Shown one piece after another: positions 1-8,594 of a stretch of 64,000 nucleotides of DNA. The notes under the pieces were generated by a model. It was not told where the DNA came from and did no database searches. It worked only from the letters and a program-made list of their open reading frames with translations. How positions within the stretch are numbered: position 1 is the first letter of the stretch; every line of letters begins with the position of its first letter. A program made the position numbers and the translations under genes. Source of the stretch: Tuwongella immobilis. GTDB lineage: Bacteria; Planctomycetota; Planctomycetia; Gemmatales; Gemmataceae. The stretch is from positions 5,804,920 through 5,868,919 of the forward strand of contig NZ_LR593887.1 in assembly GCF_901538355.1 (NCBI RefSeq), read 5' to 3'.

Positions 1-113
1 ACATTAGCGGCGAGTTCCTCATCATGAACGTGCTGTTCCTGGTGGCCTACTTGCTGCCCTGGGCAATCCTGTCGTATTACCTGATGCGGTCCCGTGAGAT
101 TGCCACCTGGTGA
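1..113 (+). CDS. C-terminal end of a membrane protein (partial)
   Basis: The frame beginning at base 3 is open from the window edge to TGA at 111-113. It encodes about 36 residues dominated by one hydrophobic helix (MNVLFLVAYLLPWAILSYY), followed by a short basic tail (MRSREIATW). It looks like the last membrane span of an integral membrane protein. It ends 58 bp before the next gene on the same strand, so the two may be co-transcribed. The family cannot be determined from so little sequence; a transporter permease is only a guess. Confidence 0.6.
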   Translation, partial: ISGEFLIMNVLFLVAYLLPWAILSYYLMRSREIATW

Positions 114-171
114 GAACCGATCCCGCGCGGTGTTCGCATCGCGCGGCTGTTTCGGGTGAGGAGTTTCGATC

Positions 172-2184
172 ATGAGCGCAACCTACGAACGCCGCTCCGC
201 CCAGCGCAAGCTCGCGTACTTTGGCATCATCCTGGTACTGCTGACGCTGACGATTCTGTGGCGCGGAATCATTAGTCTGCCGAATCTGTTTGCCGAGAAG
301 ACCATTCTCGCCCAAGCCGAACGCTTGGAAATGCGCGAGATTGACCAAGGCGAAACCGAACTCAGCGGCTCCGCCATCCGCCTGCTGCTGACCGGCTCGC
401 GCGGCTTGGCCGTCTGCTCGCTCTGGGTCGCCGCCCAGGAAAAGCAAAAACGCCACGAATGGAACGAACTGGAACTGCTGGTGAAATCGATCACCAAGCT
501 GCAACCCCACTTCGTCACCCCGTGGTTGTTCCAATCTTGGAATATTTCGTATAACGTGTCGGTCGAATCCGATCGACTCAACGACATGTATTTCTACATT
601 GGTCGCGGCATCGAACTGCTCGCCGAGGGCGAACGGGTCAACCGCAACAACCCCGACTTGCGATACTGGGTCGCCTTCACCTACCAGAACAAGTTCGGCG
701 TCTCCGACAAAGTGGACACACTGCGCTGCCTGTATCAGCTCAGTTGCATTCCGCCGGATGAACGCGATCCCAAGAAACTGGTCGATGAAAAGGGCGAAAT
801 CAACCTGCGTGCCTTCGAGCAATTCTGCCAGAAGAATCCGCAGTTGGTCCGCCGACTCCGCGAAAGCAAAGTCGCTTGCCTGACCCCGGAAGAAGTCATC
901 GAGTTCCTGCGGGACAACCGCAAGGTGCCGTCGCGGTATCAAGATGCGACCACGCTGGCCAAGACTGGGGATCAATTCCCGGTGCTGCCGCCCGCGTTCG
1001 TGCCCGGTGGCGAAGACGAACAGAAGCCCAACGAGCCGATCTCCGATTCCGGTAGCGATGCGTTCTTGGCCGCTCGGGCATGGTATCGCTACTCGCTGTT
1101 GCCGCTGCCCGACCCCGATCCGGAACCCTCGGCCACCCCGGAACGCGCCCCACCCGGCAAGCGCATTCCCCGCAAGCCGATGCTGATTCTGTTCCGTCAA
1201 GGGGCCGCTCGGACACAATCGTATTATGCCGAACGTCTGCAAGCGGAAGGCTGGTTCGACGAAACTGGTTGGATCGTCGATGATCGCATCATTGGCCGAA
1301 ATCGCTGGTTCCCCGATTCCACCGTCATTCTGGGCAGCGGAACCAAGTGGTCGAAGGTCGCCTGGGAACGGGCCCACGAAATGTGGTATCAGCACGGTCG
1401 CTCCAACGGTCTGCTGCTCACCCCGGAACAGGTCGAAAACTATCGCAATGATGCCCGCCTGCTTCTGGACATGGGGCTGGTGAAATCGATGGAAGAGAAC
1501 ACCCCGACGCTGACGGCCGATCAGTTGGCCGACCCGGCACTGGCTCGCGCGGCCGACAGCCACCGCAAGCTCATGTACCTGCGTCAGAATTTGGGTGTCA
1601 CCAACTTCACCTACTTCCTGTACAACGCCGAAGCGGAGAAGGACGACATCACCATTCGCGGTCGCAAATTGTTCTTCGATGCCGATCGACTCGCCAGTCG
1701 CTACGCGGACGAAGCCAAGGCGATTGCCTCGTACCGCGAAGCATTCGATCTGTGGAAACGGGTGTTCGTTACCTATCCGCAGTATCACCGCGATGAGCGT
1801 TCGGACCAATCGCAAGATTGGGTGTATGAACGTCAGTTGAAGTACGAAAAGCTGCTGAAATCGGAATACGGTAGCACCGCTCGCAACGCGGTAGCCTATG
1901 CCCGAAATCTGCTGCAACAAGCGACAGCAACGGTACTTCCGCTCAATGGGTTGACCTCGCCGTACCTGTTGGAAGCCCGCGATGCTCGCCTGCAAGAGCG
2001 TCAGAGCCTTCCGCTCACCGGACCGCTGGAAGGCTTGGCTCCGGATGGTCAGCCGTGGGTGAAAGACGGGGTCAAGGAAACGGTCAAACTGCGGTTCAAC
2101 TCGTCGCAACCGCGACCTGCCGTACCGGGCGACGCCTTGTCGCCGGTGCAAGATCCGCAAAATCCCAATCCGCCACCGAAGTAA
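172..2184 (+). CDS. Membrane-anchored conserved hypothetical protein (670 aa)
   Basis: The protein has one N-terminal membrane segment (about residues 14-34, LAYFGIILVLLTLTILW) and a long hydrophilic, helix-rich, probably extracytoplasmic remainder. A weak TPR-like feel comes from repeated helical stretches rich in W, Y and A (for example near residues 95-190), but I do not recognise a named domain. The C-terminus is proline-rich. The start is supported by GAGGAG about 9 bp upstream of ATG. It follows another membrane protein gene by 58 bp and is followed by a strong hairpin at 2208-2239. Large proteins of this kind are common lineage-specific planctomycete proteins. Function unknown. Confidence 0.8.
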   Translation: MSATYERRSAQRKLAYFGIILVLLTLTILWRGIISLPNLFAEKTILAQAERLEMREIDQGETELSGSAIRLLLTGSRGLAVCSLWVAAQEKQKRHEWNELELLVKSITKLQPHFVTPWLFQSWNISYNVSVESDRLNDMYFYIGRGIELLAEGERVNRNNPDLRYWVAFTYQNKFGVSDKVDTLRCLYQLSCIPPDERDPKKLVDEKGEINLRAFEQFCQKNPQLVRRLRESKVACLTPEEVIEFLRDNRKVPSRYQDATTLAKTGDQFPVLPPAFVPGGEDEQKPNEPISDSGSDAFLAARAWYRYSLLPLPDPDPEPSATPERAPPGKRIPRKPMLILFRQGAARTQSYYAERLQAEGWFDETGWIVDDRIIGRNRWFPDSTVILGSGTKWSKVAWERAHEMWYQHGRSNGLLLTPEQVENYRNDARLLLDMGLVKSMEENTPTLTADQLADPALARAADSHRKLMYLRQNLGVTNFTYFLYNAEAEKDDITIRGRKLFFDADRLASRYADEAKAIASYREAFDLWKRVFVTYPQYHRDERSDQSQDWVYERQLKYEKLLKSEYGSTARNAVAYARNLLQQATATVLPLNGLTSPYLLEARDARLQERQSLPLTGPLEGLAPDGQPWVKDGVKETVKLRFNSSQPRPAVPGDALSPVQDPQNPNPPPK

Positions 2185-2207
2185 TTCGCTATACTGTCCT
2201 CGACACA

Positions 2208-2239
2208 CTCACCGGAAGCTCGCTTGGGCTTCCGGTGAG
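2208..2239 (+). terminator. Perfect 12-bp hairpin downstream of the 670-aa gene
   Basis: CTCACCGGAAGC (2208-2219) pairs perfectly with GCTTCCGGTGAG (2228-2239) across an 8-nt loop. It begins 24 bp after the stop codon and lies 44 bp before the next start. There is no T-run after it, so it could be a Rho-independent-like terminator, an mRNA stabiliser or an attenuator. Confidence 0.55.
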
Positions 2240-2283
2240 CCATTCCAGACAACCCCATTTGAGCTTCGGAAACGGGACATCTC

Positions 2284-3048
2284 ATGCCCACCCATAGCAT
2301 TTTGGCCGTTCTTGCTCACCCGGATGACGCCGAGTTTCTCTGCGCTGGGGTGCTGGCTCGGCTGCAGCGCGAGCATGGTTGGAATGTGCATATTGCCACC
2401 ATGACGCCCGGCGATTGTGGTTCGACCGAGTATCCGCCGGTCGAAATTGCCTGGCTGCGCCGCAAAGAAGGGGCCGCCGCCGCCGCGCTCATCCACGGCC
2501 ACTACCACTGCCTGGAAGAACGCGATTTGCGCGTCGTTTACACCGAACCCGCCCTGGAAAAAGTCGTCGAATTGCTCTGCCAAGTGCGTCCGTCTGTGGT
2601 CATCACGCATTCGCCCGATGATTATCACATGGACCACGAAATGACCCATAAGTTGGTGCGGGCCGCCACCTTCGCCGCTCCCATTCCGAACTTCCTGTTC
2701 GGTCGCCACTCGCGGCCACCCTTGGAACATATTCCGCATCTTTACTATTGCGATCCACTTGGTGGTGAAGACATTCTTGGTCGCCCGATTCAGCCCGGCT
2801 TCGGGGTCGATATTTCGTCGGTCATTGATGTCAAAGGCGACATGCTCGCCGCCCACACCAGCCAACGCGACTGGCTGCTGCGGCATCACGGCGTTGACGA
2901 TTATGTTGACAAAATGAAGGAATGGTCCGCCAAGACCGGCAAGACGTTCGGCGTCGGCTTCGCAGAAGGCTTCCGCCAACATTTGGGCCACAGCTACCCG
3001 CACAACAACCTGCTGGGCGAACTGCTGGGCGAACTCAAAGTCGGCTGA
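2284..3048 (+). CDS. LmbE/PIG-L family N-deacetylase (BshB1-like)
   Basis: This 254-residue protein belongs to the LmbE/PIG-L Zn-dependent deacetylase family, which removes acetyl groups from N-acetylglucosaminyl substrates such as the bacillithiol precursor GlcNAc-malate. The N-terminal metal/catalytic motif AHPDD is at residues 11-15. PDDYHMDH (111-118) supplies the third metal ligand and flanking residues, and GD plus R-x-K-E follow in the expected order. Length fits the family (about 230-260 aa). The C-terminal GVGFAEGFR region resembles BshB1 and Rossmann-like relatives. No other bacillithiol genes are visible nearby, so the exact substrate is inferred. A strong bidirectional hairpin follows. 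Confidence 0.88.
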   Translation: MPTHSILAVLAHPDDAEFLCAGVLARLQREHGWNVHIATMTPGDCGSTEYPPVEIAWLRRKEGAAAAALIHGHYHCLEERDLRVVYTEPALEKVVELLCQVRPSVVITHSPDDYHMDHEMTHKLVRAATFAAPIPNFLFGRHSRPPLEHIPHLYYCDPLGGEDILGRPIQPGFGVDISSVIDVKGDMLAAHTSQRDWLLRHHGVDDYVDKMKEWSAKTGKTFGVGFAEGFRQHLGHSYPHNNLLGELLGELKVG

Positions 3049-3070
3049 TTGTCTCACAATCGGAAATCAC

Positions 3071-3118
3071 GACACTCCCGACGCGGCCCATCCTGGCCAA
3101 ATCGGGAGTGTCTGTTTT
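3071..3118. terminator. Bidirectional terminator between convergent genes
   Basis: GACACTCCCGA (3071-3081) and TCGGGAGTGTC (3102-3112) form a perfect 11-bp stem around a 20-nt loop that can itself pair (GGCC...GGCC). A short T-rich stretch (TGTTTT) follows on the + strand. It lies between the convergent deacetylase (+) and helicase (-) genes, as expected of a shared terminator. Confidence 0.75.
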
Positions 3119-3143
3119 CCGCAACATCCTGTCAATTCAGCGG

Positions 3144-5288
3144 TTATGCCATTTCTTCCCAGATACTTCCATAGGCACCGATTGATTCAAGATACTCAAC
3201 CATTCGTTGATAGAACGGATGCTGGGCCAATGTCGCCGAATCGCCGATGAGGAAGAGCCGCCGTCGCGCGCGGGTCATTGCCACGTTCGTCCGACGAATA
3301 TCGCCCAAAAAGCCAATCTCGCCCTCGGAATTCGACCGCACCAGCGTCACCAACACGGCCTCCTTCTCCCGCCCCTGAAAGCCGTCCACGCTATCGACTT
3401 CCAGCCCGTCGATGTCGCGGAGTTGTTCGCGGAGCAATCGCACTTGCGCGTTGTAGGGTGCGATCACGGCAATTTCGCCTGCCGGAACGCCATGGTCGAT
3501 CAACGCCCGTACCTGCGCCACAATCTGACGAGCTTCTTGCGGATTGCGGCGACTCGGCCCATCCGGTTCCGGCTCCTCCTCGAAGCTCGCCCCCGCCGTA
3601 TCCAGAAACCGCACCGGCATTTCCGTCATCGCATCGGCCGCGACCGCTGGCAAATCGACCAGCCGATGCTCCGCCACACTCGCATCCGCGTGCAAATCAC
3701 CGTCGTAGAATTCCTGGGCACTGAATTGCATAATCGCCTGATTCATGCGATATTGAATGTTCAATCGCCGAGTAATCAGCGGCCCAAAGCGATCGACCAA
3801 TCGCTCCATCATGCTGACGATCAACCCCGCTTTTGAGGCGGCATCGGAGAGCACCGTCGGCGGCAACTGGCAATGATCGCCCCCGAGTACGACCTTTTTC
3901 GCCCGCAGAATCGGAATCCAGCAGGCCGGCTCGGTCGCCTGGCATGCCTCGTCGAGAATCACCCAATCAAACACGCGTTGGCCCATCGTGTCGGCATCCA
4001 CCCCGGTCAGCGTCGCGCCGATGAGTTTGGCCCCGTCCAGAATGCGCTCGATCGCTCGCCGTTCCAGCGCCCGCGCGTCGCCCAGCAATTGCCGGGCCTC
4101 CTGCCGCATCGCCGCCCGCTCACCGGGTTGCGGCTTCGCCCGCGTCCACTTCCCGGCCTGTTTGAGCAGGGCGAACGCCTGCCGCACCAACTTCCGCGCC
4201 TGCACCCGATCCGGATGATGTTGGGCCAATTCATCCAATGTCGAATCATGCAATTCTGGACTGACCCGCGCAGGGTGCCCGAGTCGTACCGCCGCAATCC
4301 CCTTGCGAATCACACTTTCCAACAAATGATCGACCGCCAGATTGCTCGGCGCACATGCCAGCACCGATTCCCCCCGCGCCACCGCCTGCCGAATGATCTC
4401 GACCAGCACCGTCGTCTTGCCCGTTCCCGGCGGTCCATGCACAATCGCAACATCTTTTGCCGCAAGGGCTTGCTTCACCGCTGCCTGTTGCGAAGGATTC
4501 AGCCCGGTGTTGAAGAACACGACTTCCGGCTCGGGGCCAACCACCGGCTCGCGCTCGCCCAGCAGCACCTCCCGCAACTCCGCCAGCCGCTCCGCCCGCG
4601 CCAGTCGAGCGCGATCCAATGCCGCCAATTGCCGCTGCCGTGCAACTTCGTCATACGCCAAATCGAGCCGCCAGCGATCGCCATCCGGCAAGCCATCTTC
4701 CGGGACATCGACGGCGACGGTCAGCGCGGCCGGGGTCCGCTGGGCGATGATCCCGCGAATTCCCGGCGGGGCATCGGCCGAATCGACCCGCAACAGCACG
4801 GGGGAGCCTGGCTGGAACGCGTGTGGTGGCAACGGTTTATGCGGATCGGGCTTGCCCAGCGACAACAACAATCGCCCGCCCAAGCCAACGTCATCACTTC
4901 GAATGGCGAGGTTTCGCAACGATGTGCCTTCGCGTGCCGACGATTGCGATTCGATCTGTTCGCGTTCGGCCTCGGCTTCCCATTCTAACCACTGTCGCAG
5001 CTGTGCGAACCAGTCTTCGCCGCCTCGGGCATGCGAATTCCGCAGTTCGGAACCACCGGCGTCGAGTCGCACCCGCACCCGCCGCGTCTGGAACATCGCG
5101 CCATCGAGTTTGCTGAGCAATCGACCGACTTCGTGTTCGGGGAGTTCAACGGTCGCCGCATTGCCCGAGCGTTCGATGCGCCCGACCCGACTGCCGGACA
5201 CCTGCGCGGTCTCCGCCAACCAGCGCACCAACTCGCCCTTGCTGGCCTGATGGGGCAGTCCTTCGATGCGTACTCGCGTCATGGCCAT
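3144..5288 (-). CDS. Superfamily 1 helicase of the UPF1/IGHMBP2 type
   Basis: This 714-residue protein begins with a DbpA-like RNA-binding module (about residues 1-80). A UPF1-like SF1B helicase core follows: Walker A GPPGTGKTT (285-293), Walker B DEACQATEP, motif III GGDHCQLPPTV, motif IV region YRMNQAIMQF, motif V SVDGFQGREKEAV and motif VI NVAMTRARR. It should unwind nucleic acid 5' to 3' with ATP, in the cytoplasm. The order AAA_11 then AAA_12 is typical of bacterial IGHMBP2 homologues. The two closely spaced starts (residues M1 and M3) cannot be separated. It is convergent with the deacetylase gene and shares its terminator. Confidence 0.9.
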   Translation of the reverse strand: MAMTRVRIEGLPHQASKGELVRWLAETAQVSGSRVGRIERSGNAATVELPEHEVGRLLSKLDGAMFQTRRVRVRLDAGGSELRNSHARGGEDWFAQLRQWLEWEAEAEREQIESQSSAREGTSLRNLAIRSDDVGLGGRLLLSLGKPDPHKPLPPHAFQPGSPVLLRVDSADAPPGIRGIIAQRTPAALTVAVDVPEDGLPDGDRWRLDLAYDEVARQRQLAALDRARLARAERLAELREVLLGEREPVVGPEPEVVFFNTGLNPSQQAAVKQALAAKDVAIVHGPPGTGKTTVLVEIIRQAVARGESVLACAPSNLAVDHLLESVIRKGIAAVRLGHPARVSPELHDSTLDELAQHHPDRVQARKLVRQAFALLKQAGKWTRAKPQPGERAAMRQEARQLLGDARALERRAIERILDGAKLIGATLTGVDADTMGQRVFDWVILDEACQATEPACWIPILRAKKVVLGGDHCQLPPTVLSDAASKAGLIVSMMERLVDRFGPLITRRLNIQYRMNQAIMQFSAQEFYDGDLHADASVAEHRLVDLPAVAADAMTEMPVRFLDTAGASFEEEPEPDGPSRRNPQEARQIVAQVRALIDHGVPAGEIAVIAPYNAQVRLLREQLRDIDGLEVDSVDGFQGREKEAVLVTLVRSNSEGEIGFLGDIRRTNVAMTRARRRLFLIGDSATLAQHPFYQRMVEYLESIGAYGSIWEEMA

Positions 5289-5393
5289 GCGTCGTCCTCC
5301 CGCGTGCGGTCACCCGAGATTATCCTATCGCACCTCACGGGAAATGCGAATCGGCCCCATGACCATCCGTTTGCGGGCGATCATCGGGCCAAT

Positions 5394-5481
5394 TGGAGTG
5401 TTGCGACTTTTCGTAATTCGATCATCACCGAATTACGATTTTTCGTATTTCGACTGCCACCGAATTACGATTTTTCGTAAC
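5394..5481. repeat. 32-bp-period tandem hairpin repeat
   Basis: About 2.7 copies of a 32-bp unit: a diverged copy at 5394-5425, then 5426-5457 and 5458-5479. The identical core is CACCGAATTACG followed by ATTTTTCGTA. Each unit contains TTACG...CGTAA, able to form a small hairpin with a T-rich loop. It sits between the 5' end of the helicase gene and the 3' end of the glycosyltransferase gene, both on the minus strand. It could act as a terminator for the latter or a binding-site array for the former. Confidence 0.6.
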
Positions 5482-5516
5482 CAAACTCATTCGCAATCAT
5501 GATTGCATCATGCGAA

Positions 5517-6992
5517 TCATGGCTTCGCATCGGTCGCAGGTGGCGTCGCGGGTTTGGTCGCACCGGGGAGGCGATCGTAGCGAATCAGCCACATCCAATG
5601 CAGGGTCACGCCACGGACATCGACCGTGTACAGCCCCAACACCTGCGGCGGGCCGAAACCGACCACATAATCCTCATGCAATGGCCGTTCGCAGAAGATC
5701 AAAAACTGATCGTAATCTTGGATATTCGCGGGAATCTGGGTGAAGTGACTCGCCCGAGTCATCCCCGGAATCTGCTCCGCCTTCAAACCCTGGAATCGCA
5801 GTTGGGCCGTCCATTGATACGACGACGTGAACACTGGCCATCCGGGATATTCGCGGTTGACACGCTCGGCAACGGATTGGACCGTGTCATAGATCGAACC
5901 AATTCGCACGATGCGATCCGACTTCGGCGGCACCACGGTAAAATGAACTTGCGAATGCACCGCTCCCAACAGCGTGCAGCCGACCGGCAGCGCGAAGCAG
6001 GCAAACGCCAACCGCCAGCGTTGTGCGGAATCGAGCAGCCAAACCGCAACCAACGGCCATAACGCGAGATAGCTAATCAACGGCCAGTTGGCTTCGAGCC
6101 GCCCTCGCAGCGCCTTCAGAATGAAAAAGCTGAATGGCAGCACGAACAGACACCAGCAGACTCGCAGACGCGGATCGGCCCAGAGGCGGCGACGATTGCG
6201 AATCGCCCACGGCAGCAGCACAAACGGCAGCAACCCCACCAGCACCAGTTGACCGACGAAAAATTCCGGGAAGGAGAGCAGCGAGTTGGAATGCGATTGC
6301 ATCGCGTGGCCGGCTTGGTACAGCAGCGGGGCAAAATCTCGCTGATAGTTGTAAATCAGAATCGGCGTCGTAACCACAAACCCCACCAGGAGATGCAGCA
6401 CAAAGCCACCCACCCAGCGCCGCAGCGGAGCCGCCAGCCAGAGACTCACCGCCGCCGACGGAATCAGCAGCGCCATGGTGTATTTGGAGAGGATTCCCAG
6501 CCCTAACAGCACCCCGCCGCCCAGCCACCACCCCACGCCGATCGGCAGCAGTTCGGCTCCCGGAATCGGCCCGATGGGTGTCGGCGGCGTCATGGTCTGA
6601 TGCAGTCGCACCAGCCAAAGCATGTACGCGGTCCAGAATAAAAACAGCGGCGCATCCGGGGTGATCAGAATCGAGCCAAGCACCAGCACCGGCGTGAGCA
6701 ATAGCAGCAACAACACCCGCGACGGCCGAGTGAGCGTGCCGAGCATCAGCAGCACCAGATACGCCCCCACACATGCCGGGAAGCGAATCGCAAAGACTGT
6801 ATTGCCAAAGAGTTCCGTCGATCCGCGAATCATCAGGGCAGTCATCAGCGGATGATCGTAATAGCTGAACTGAAGTTCCTGCGACCAGGCCCAATAATAG
6901 AGTTCATCGTCCACCGGCGGAATCACGGCCGCCAGCAGCAGATGCACCCCAAAAATCGCCGTCGCCAACGCCACAAACCAGCGCATCGCCAT
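5517..6992 (-). CDS. GT39/ArnT-like glycosyltransferase, integral membrane
   Basis: This 491-residue multi-spanning membrane protein resembles the PMT/ArnT family, which transfers sugars from polyprenyl-phosphate donors on the outer face of the inner membrane. After the first helix it carries the catalytic-loop signature PPVDDELYYW (about residues 25-34) and, nearby, YYDHPLMTALMIRGS. About ten hydrophobic segments follow, then a soluble C-terminal domain. Acceptor and donor sugars cannot be read from the sequence. Its first 29 codons and upstream region are part of a 187-bp direct repeat whose second copy lies 3,063 bp away, at the edge of the accessory island. Confidence 0.85.
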   Translation of the reverse strand: MAMRWFVALATAIFGVHLLLAAVIPPVDDELYYWAWSQELQFSYYDHPLMTALMIRGSTELFGNTVFAIRFPACVGAYLVLLMLGTLTRPSRVLLLLLLTPVLVLGSILITPDAPLFLFWTAYMLWLVRLHQTMTPPTPIGPIPGAELLPIGVGWWLGGGVLLGLGILSKYTMALLIPSAAVSLWLAAPLRRWVGGFVLHLLVGFVVTTPILIYNYQRDFAPLLYQAGHAMQSHSNSLLSFPEFFVGQLVLVGLLPFVLLPWAIRNRRRLWADPRLRVCWCLFVLPFSFFILKALRGRLEANWPLISYLALWPLVAVWLLDSAQRWRLAFACFALPVGCTLLGAVHSQVHFTVVPPKSDRIVRIGSIYDTVQSVAERVNREYPGWPVFTSSYQWTAQLRFQGLKAEQIPGMTRASHFTQIPANIQDYDQFLIFCERPLHEDYVVGFGPPQVLGLYTVDVRGVTLHWMWLIRYDRLPGATKPATPPATDAKP

Positions 6993-7093
6993 CGCCCGCC
7001 CTCCCTGCGTTGCCGACGATGTACCCGACCCCCGAAAAAAAGTCTGCGCCGACTTCCCCCCTCACCCGGGATTCATCCAATTGACCCAATTCC
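6907..7093. repeat. 187-bp direct repeat, copy A (5' end of the GT39 gene)
   Basis: This segment recurs at 9970-10156 with a constant offset of 3,063 bp, no indels and only a few substitutions. Copy A contains the first codons of the GT39 gene, its upstream region (with a GA7-type run) and the last codons of the minus-strand gene at 7062. The two copies bracket the left part of the accessory island. Confidence 0.9.
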
Positions 7094-7544
7094 GAAACTG
7101 TTGCACCATCGCATTCCAATCGGGCGATCGCATAGCGATCCATGATTGAATCGTGTCGCCAAGTGCTGGAGGCACAGGCCATCGGAGAGCATCCCAGGTG
7201 GCAGTCATGGCAGCCAAACAGACAACCATGGCGGTTGTATCCACGACCATTCCGCGAAGGTGAGTGACCATCACATGGCCAGTTTGCCCAGCGATCTCCA
7301 AGGCGAGACGAATCCCCACCTCCGCCGCACCTCCCCATTCCCGATCGATCGCCAGAACGTCTTCGGGAATATCGATTTCCGTCTGCACATTCGGTAACCA
7401 TGTCAATTCGATCCAAGCGTACCGCCCGAGTCCTCCACGTTGCCAAAGAATGCGTCCAATTCCGTTCTGCGACATTTCGCGCTCCATGATGGTCGTTTGC
7501 AGTGCCCCTCTCCCAATGCCGTTGATCCGTTTCGAAATGCTCAT
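7062..7544 (-). CDS. Hypothetical protein (160 aa) at the left edge of the island
   Basis: The reading frame has protein-like composition: a basic N-terminus, a segment reading GGLGRYAWIELTWLP, then IDREWGGAAEVGIRLALEIAG and a hydrophobic stretch VVDTTAMVVCLAAMTATWDAL. I recognise no family. Its last codons (VNWMNPG) fall in the 187-bp direct repeat. The start may be further in (the M in IMEREMSQN), since the first residues are unremarkable. It is on the opposite strand to the cassette genes and lies just upstream of the glycosyltransferase gene. Confidence 0.5.
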   Translation of the reverse strand: MSISKRINGIGRGALQTTIMEREMSQNGIGRILWQRGGLGRYAWIELTWLPNVQTEIDIPEDVLAIDREWGGAAEVGIRLALEIAGQTGHVMVTHLRGMVVDTTAMVVCLAAMTATWDALRWPVPPALGDTIQSWIAMRSPDWNAMVQQFRNWVNWMNPG

Positions 7545-7577
7545 GGATCATCATTCGTCGATCATCGACCAAGCAAT

Positions 7578-7853
7578 TTACTGGAGCCTGAGCAATCGAC
7601 AACGGCGCTGGGGGTGCATCCCATGGAGGCACGACTTCACCGTATCGCCTCGCTCGGGGAGTGCGACCCGGGCATCGACCATGGCCGCTTCAAAAACGCG
7701 AGTCGTCTGCTCGGGAACCTGCAACATGCCCCCGCTCGATGCCAGTAATCTGCGAAAGCCGCGACTGCCGGTTGCAAGGGGTGGCCGGTCATCCGGTCCA
7801 AGAATTGCCGACCCATGGGTGGCGGGCCGCGATTCGATGATATACAATTTCAC
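7578..7853 (-). CDS. Possible small ORF (91 aa), uncertain
   Basis: The 363 bases between the 160-aa gene and the acetyltransferase gene contain no certain gene. The best candidate is a minus-strand frame starting at GTG 7853, with GGAG about 9 bp upstream, reading VKLYIIESRPATHGSAILGP and ending 33 bp before the 160-aa gene on the same strand. Composition is plausible in the first two thirds and less so near the end (HPQRRCRLLRLQ). It could be a decayed gene. No family recognised. Confidence 0.3.
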   Translation of the reverse strand: MKLYIIESRPATHGSAILGPDDRPPLATGSRGFRRLLASSGGMLQVPEQTTRVFEAAMVDARVALPERGDTVKSCLHGMHPQRRCRLLRLQ

Positions 7854-7910
7854 ATCATACTCCGTTACGGCGATGCCTTCGCGATTGTTCTTCACTCGAC
7901 GTAAACGTTG

Positions 7911-8594
7911 ATGACAACCTCGGACGTGACCGACTACTGCTTTGTCGTGGAAGTAGCGACTGACGACCAGGAATGGCAGTCGGTCGAACTCGACATCCAC
8001 GAACACGACGAGGCGGCCAAGGGTCAGTATTTGGGCGTCTGGCAGAAGCTGTGTCAAGCATTGCAGAAACACCACGAACTTGGTAAGAGGCCGCCTGCCC
8101 CAGAATGGGCGGCTTGGAAACCGGGCGAGTGGTGCGACCAGAAGCACGGATACGAGTCCCGGTTAAAGTTCGTGGCGACCTGCGGGGCAAACCTGGTCGG
8201 ATTCCTGAACTGCTGGCCGAACGTCCCATCAGTCTACGACTCGACGAAGCATGTGCTTTATGTGGAACACCTGGCGGCAGCACCGGGCAACATCGACTGC
8301 GAACTCTGGCGGAAGCGGTTTCGGTTCGTGGGACAAGCGCTGCTCGCGGTTGCCGTGCTGCTGAGCAAGCAGTACGGGCACGAGGGGCGATTGGGACTGC
8401 ATGTGGCGGACGATCGGGCGTTCGGGTTTTACCGCCACATCAGTGAGCGGCACTGCGGTGGGAATCTCTTCCACCCGGAGCAGACGGGCATTCCGGGACC
8501 GACTCCACGAAGAGAACACGAACGCTCGAAGAGGTATCTCGAAACAGTCGAGAATGCAGCGAGCGAATGGTTGGAAGGGTATCGACGTGACTGA
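7911..8594 (+). CDS. GNAT-like acetyltransferase
   Basis: This protein of about 227 residues has the layout of a GNAT acyl-CoA N-acetyltransferase. A central beta hairpin (FVATCGANLVGFLNCWPNVP) is followed by a strand with VLYVEHLAAAPGN. A helix in the acetyl-CoA-binding position follows (VGQALLAVAVLLSKQYG), then a final LGLHVADDRAFGFYRHI block typical of GNAT motifs A and B. ATG 7911 is chosen over the adjacent TTG 7908. The next ORF starts at GTG 8587 and overlaps this stop by 8 bp, indicating translational coupling of a two-gene unit. Substrate unknown. An acetyltransferase paired with an uncharacterised partner could be a toxin or resistance unit, but nothing here proves it. Confidence 0.75.
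   Translation: MTTSDVTDYCFVVEVATDDQEWQSVELDIHEHDEAAKGQYLGVWQKLCQALQKHHELGKRPPAPEWAAWKPGEWCDQKHGYESRLKFVATCGANLVGFLNCWPNVPSVYDSTKHVLYVEHLAAAPGNIDCELWRKRFRFVGQALLAVAVLLSKQYGHEGRLGLHVADDRAFGFYRHISERHCGGNLFHPEQTGIPGPTPRREHERSKRYLETVENAASEWLEGYRRD

Noticed and set aside
22-2208. Long minus-strand ORF (728 aa) over the first gene
   Set aside because: It is antisense to the 670-aa gene. Its composition (R, F, Q and H rich, no membrane or domain pattern) is typical of a shadow frame in GC-rich DNA, and the plus-strand gene has an RBS and a transmembrane start.
5394-5481. Mini-CRISPR from the 32-bp-period repeat
   Set aside because: Only two to three units with a spacer of about 10 bp that is itself part of the repeated period; no cas genes.
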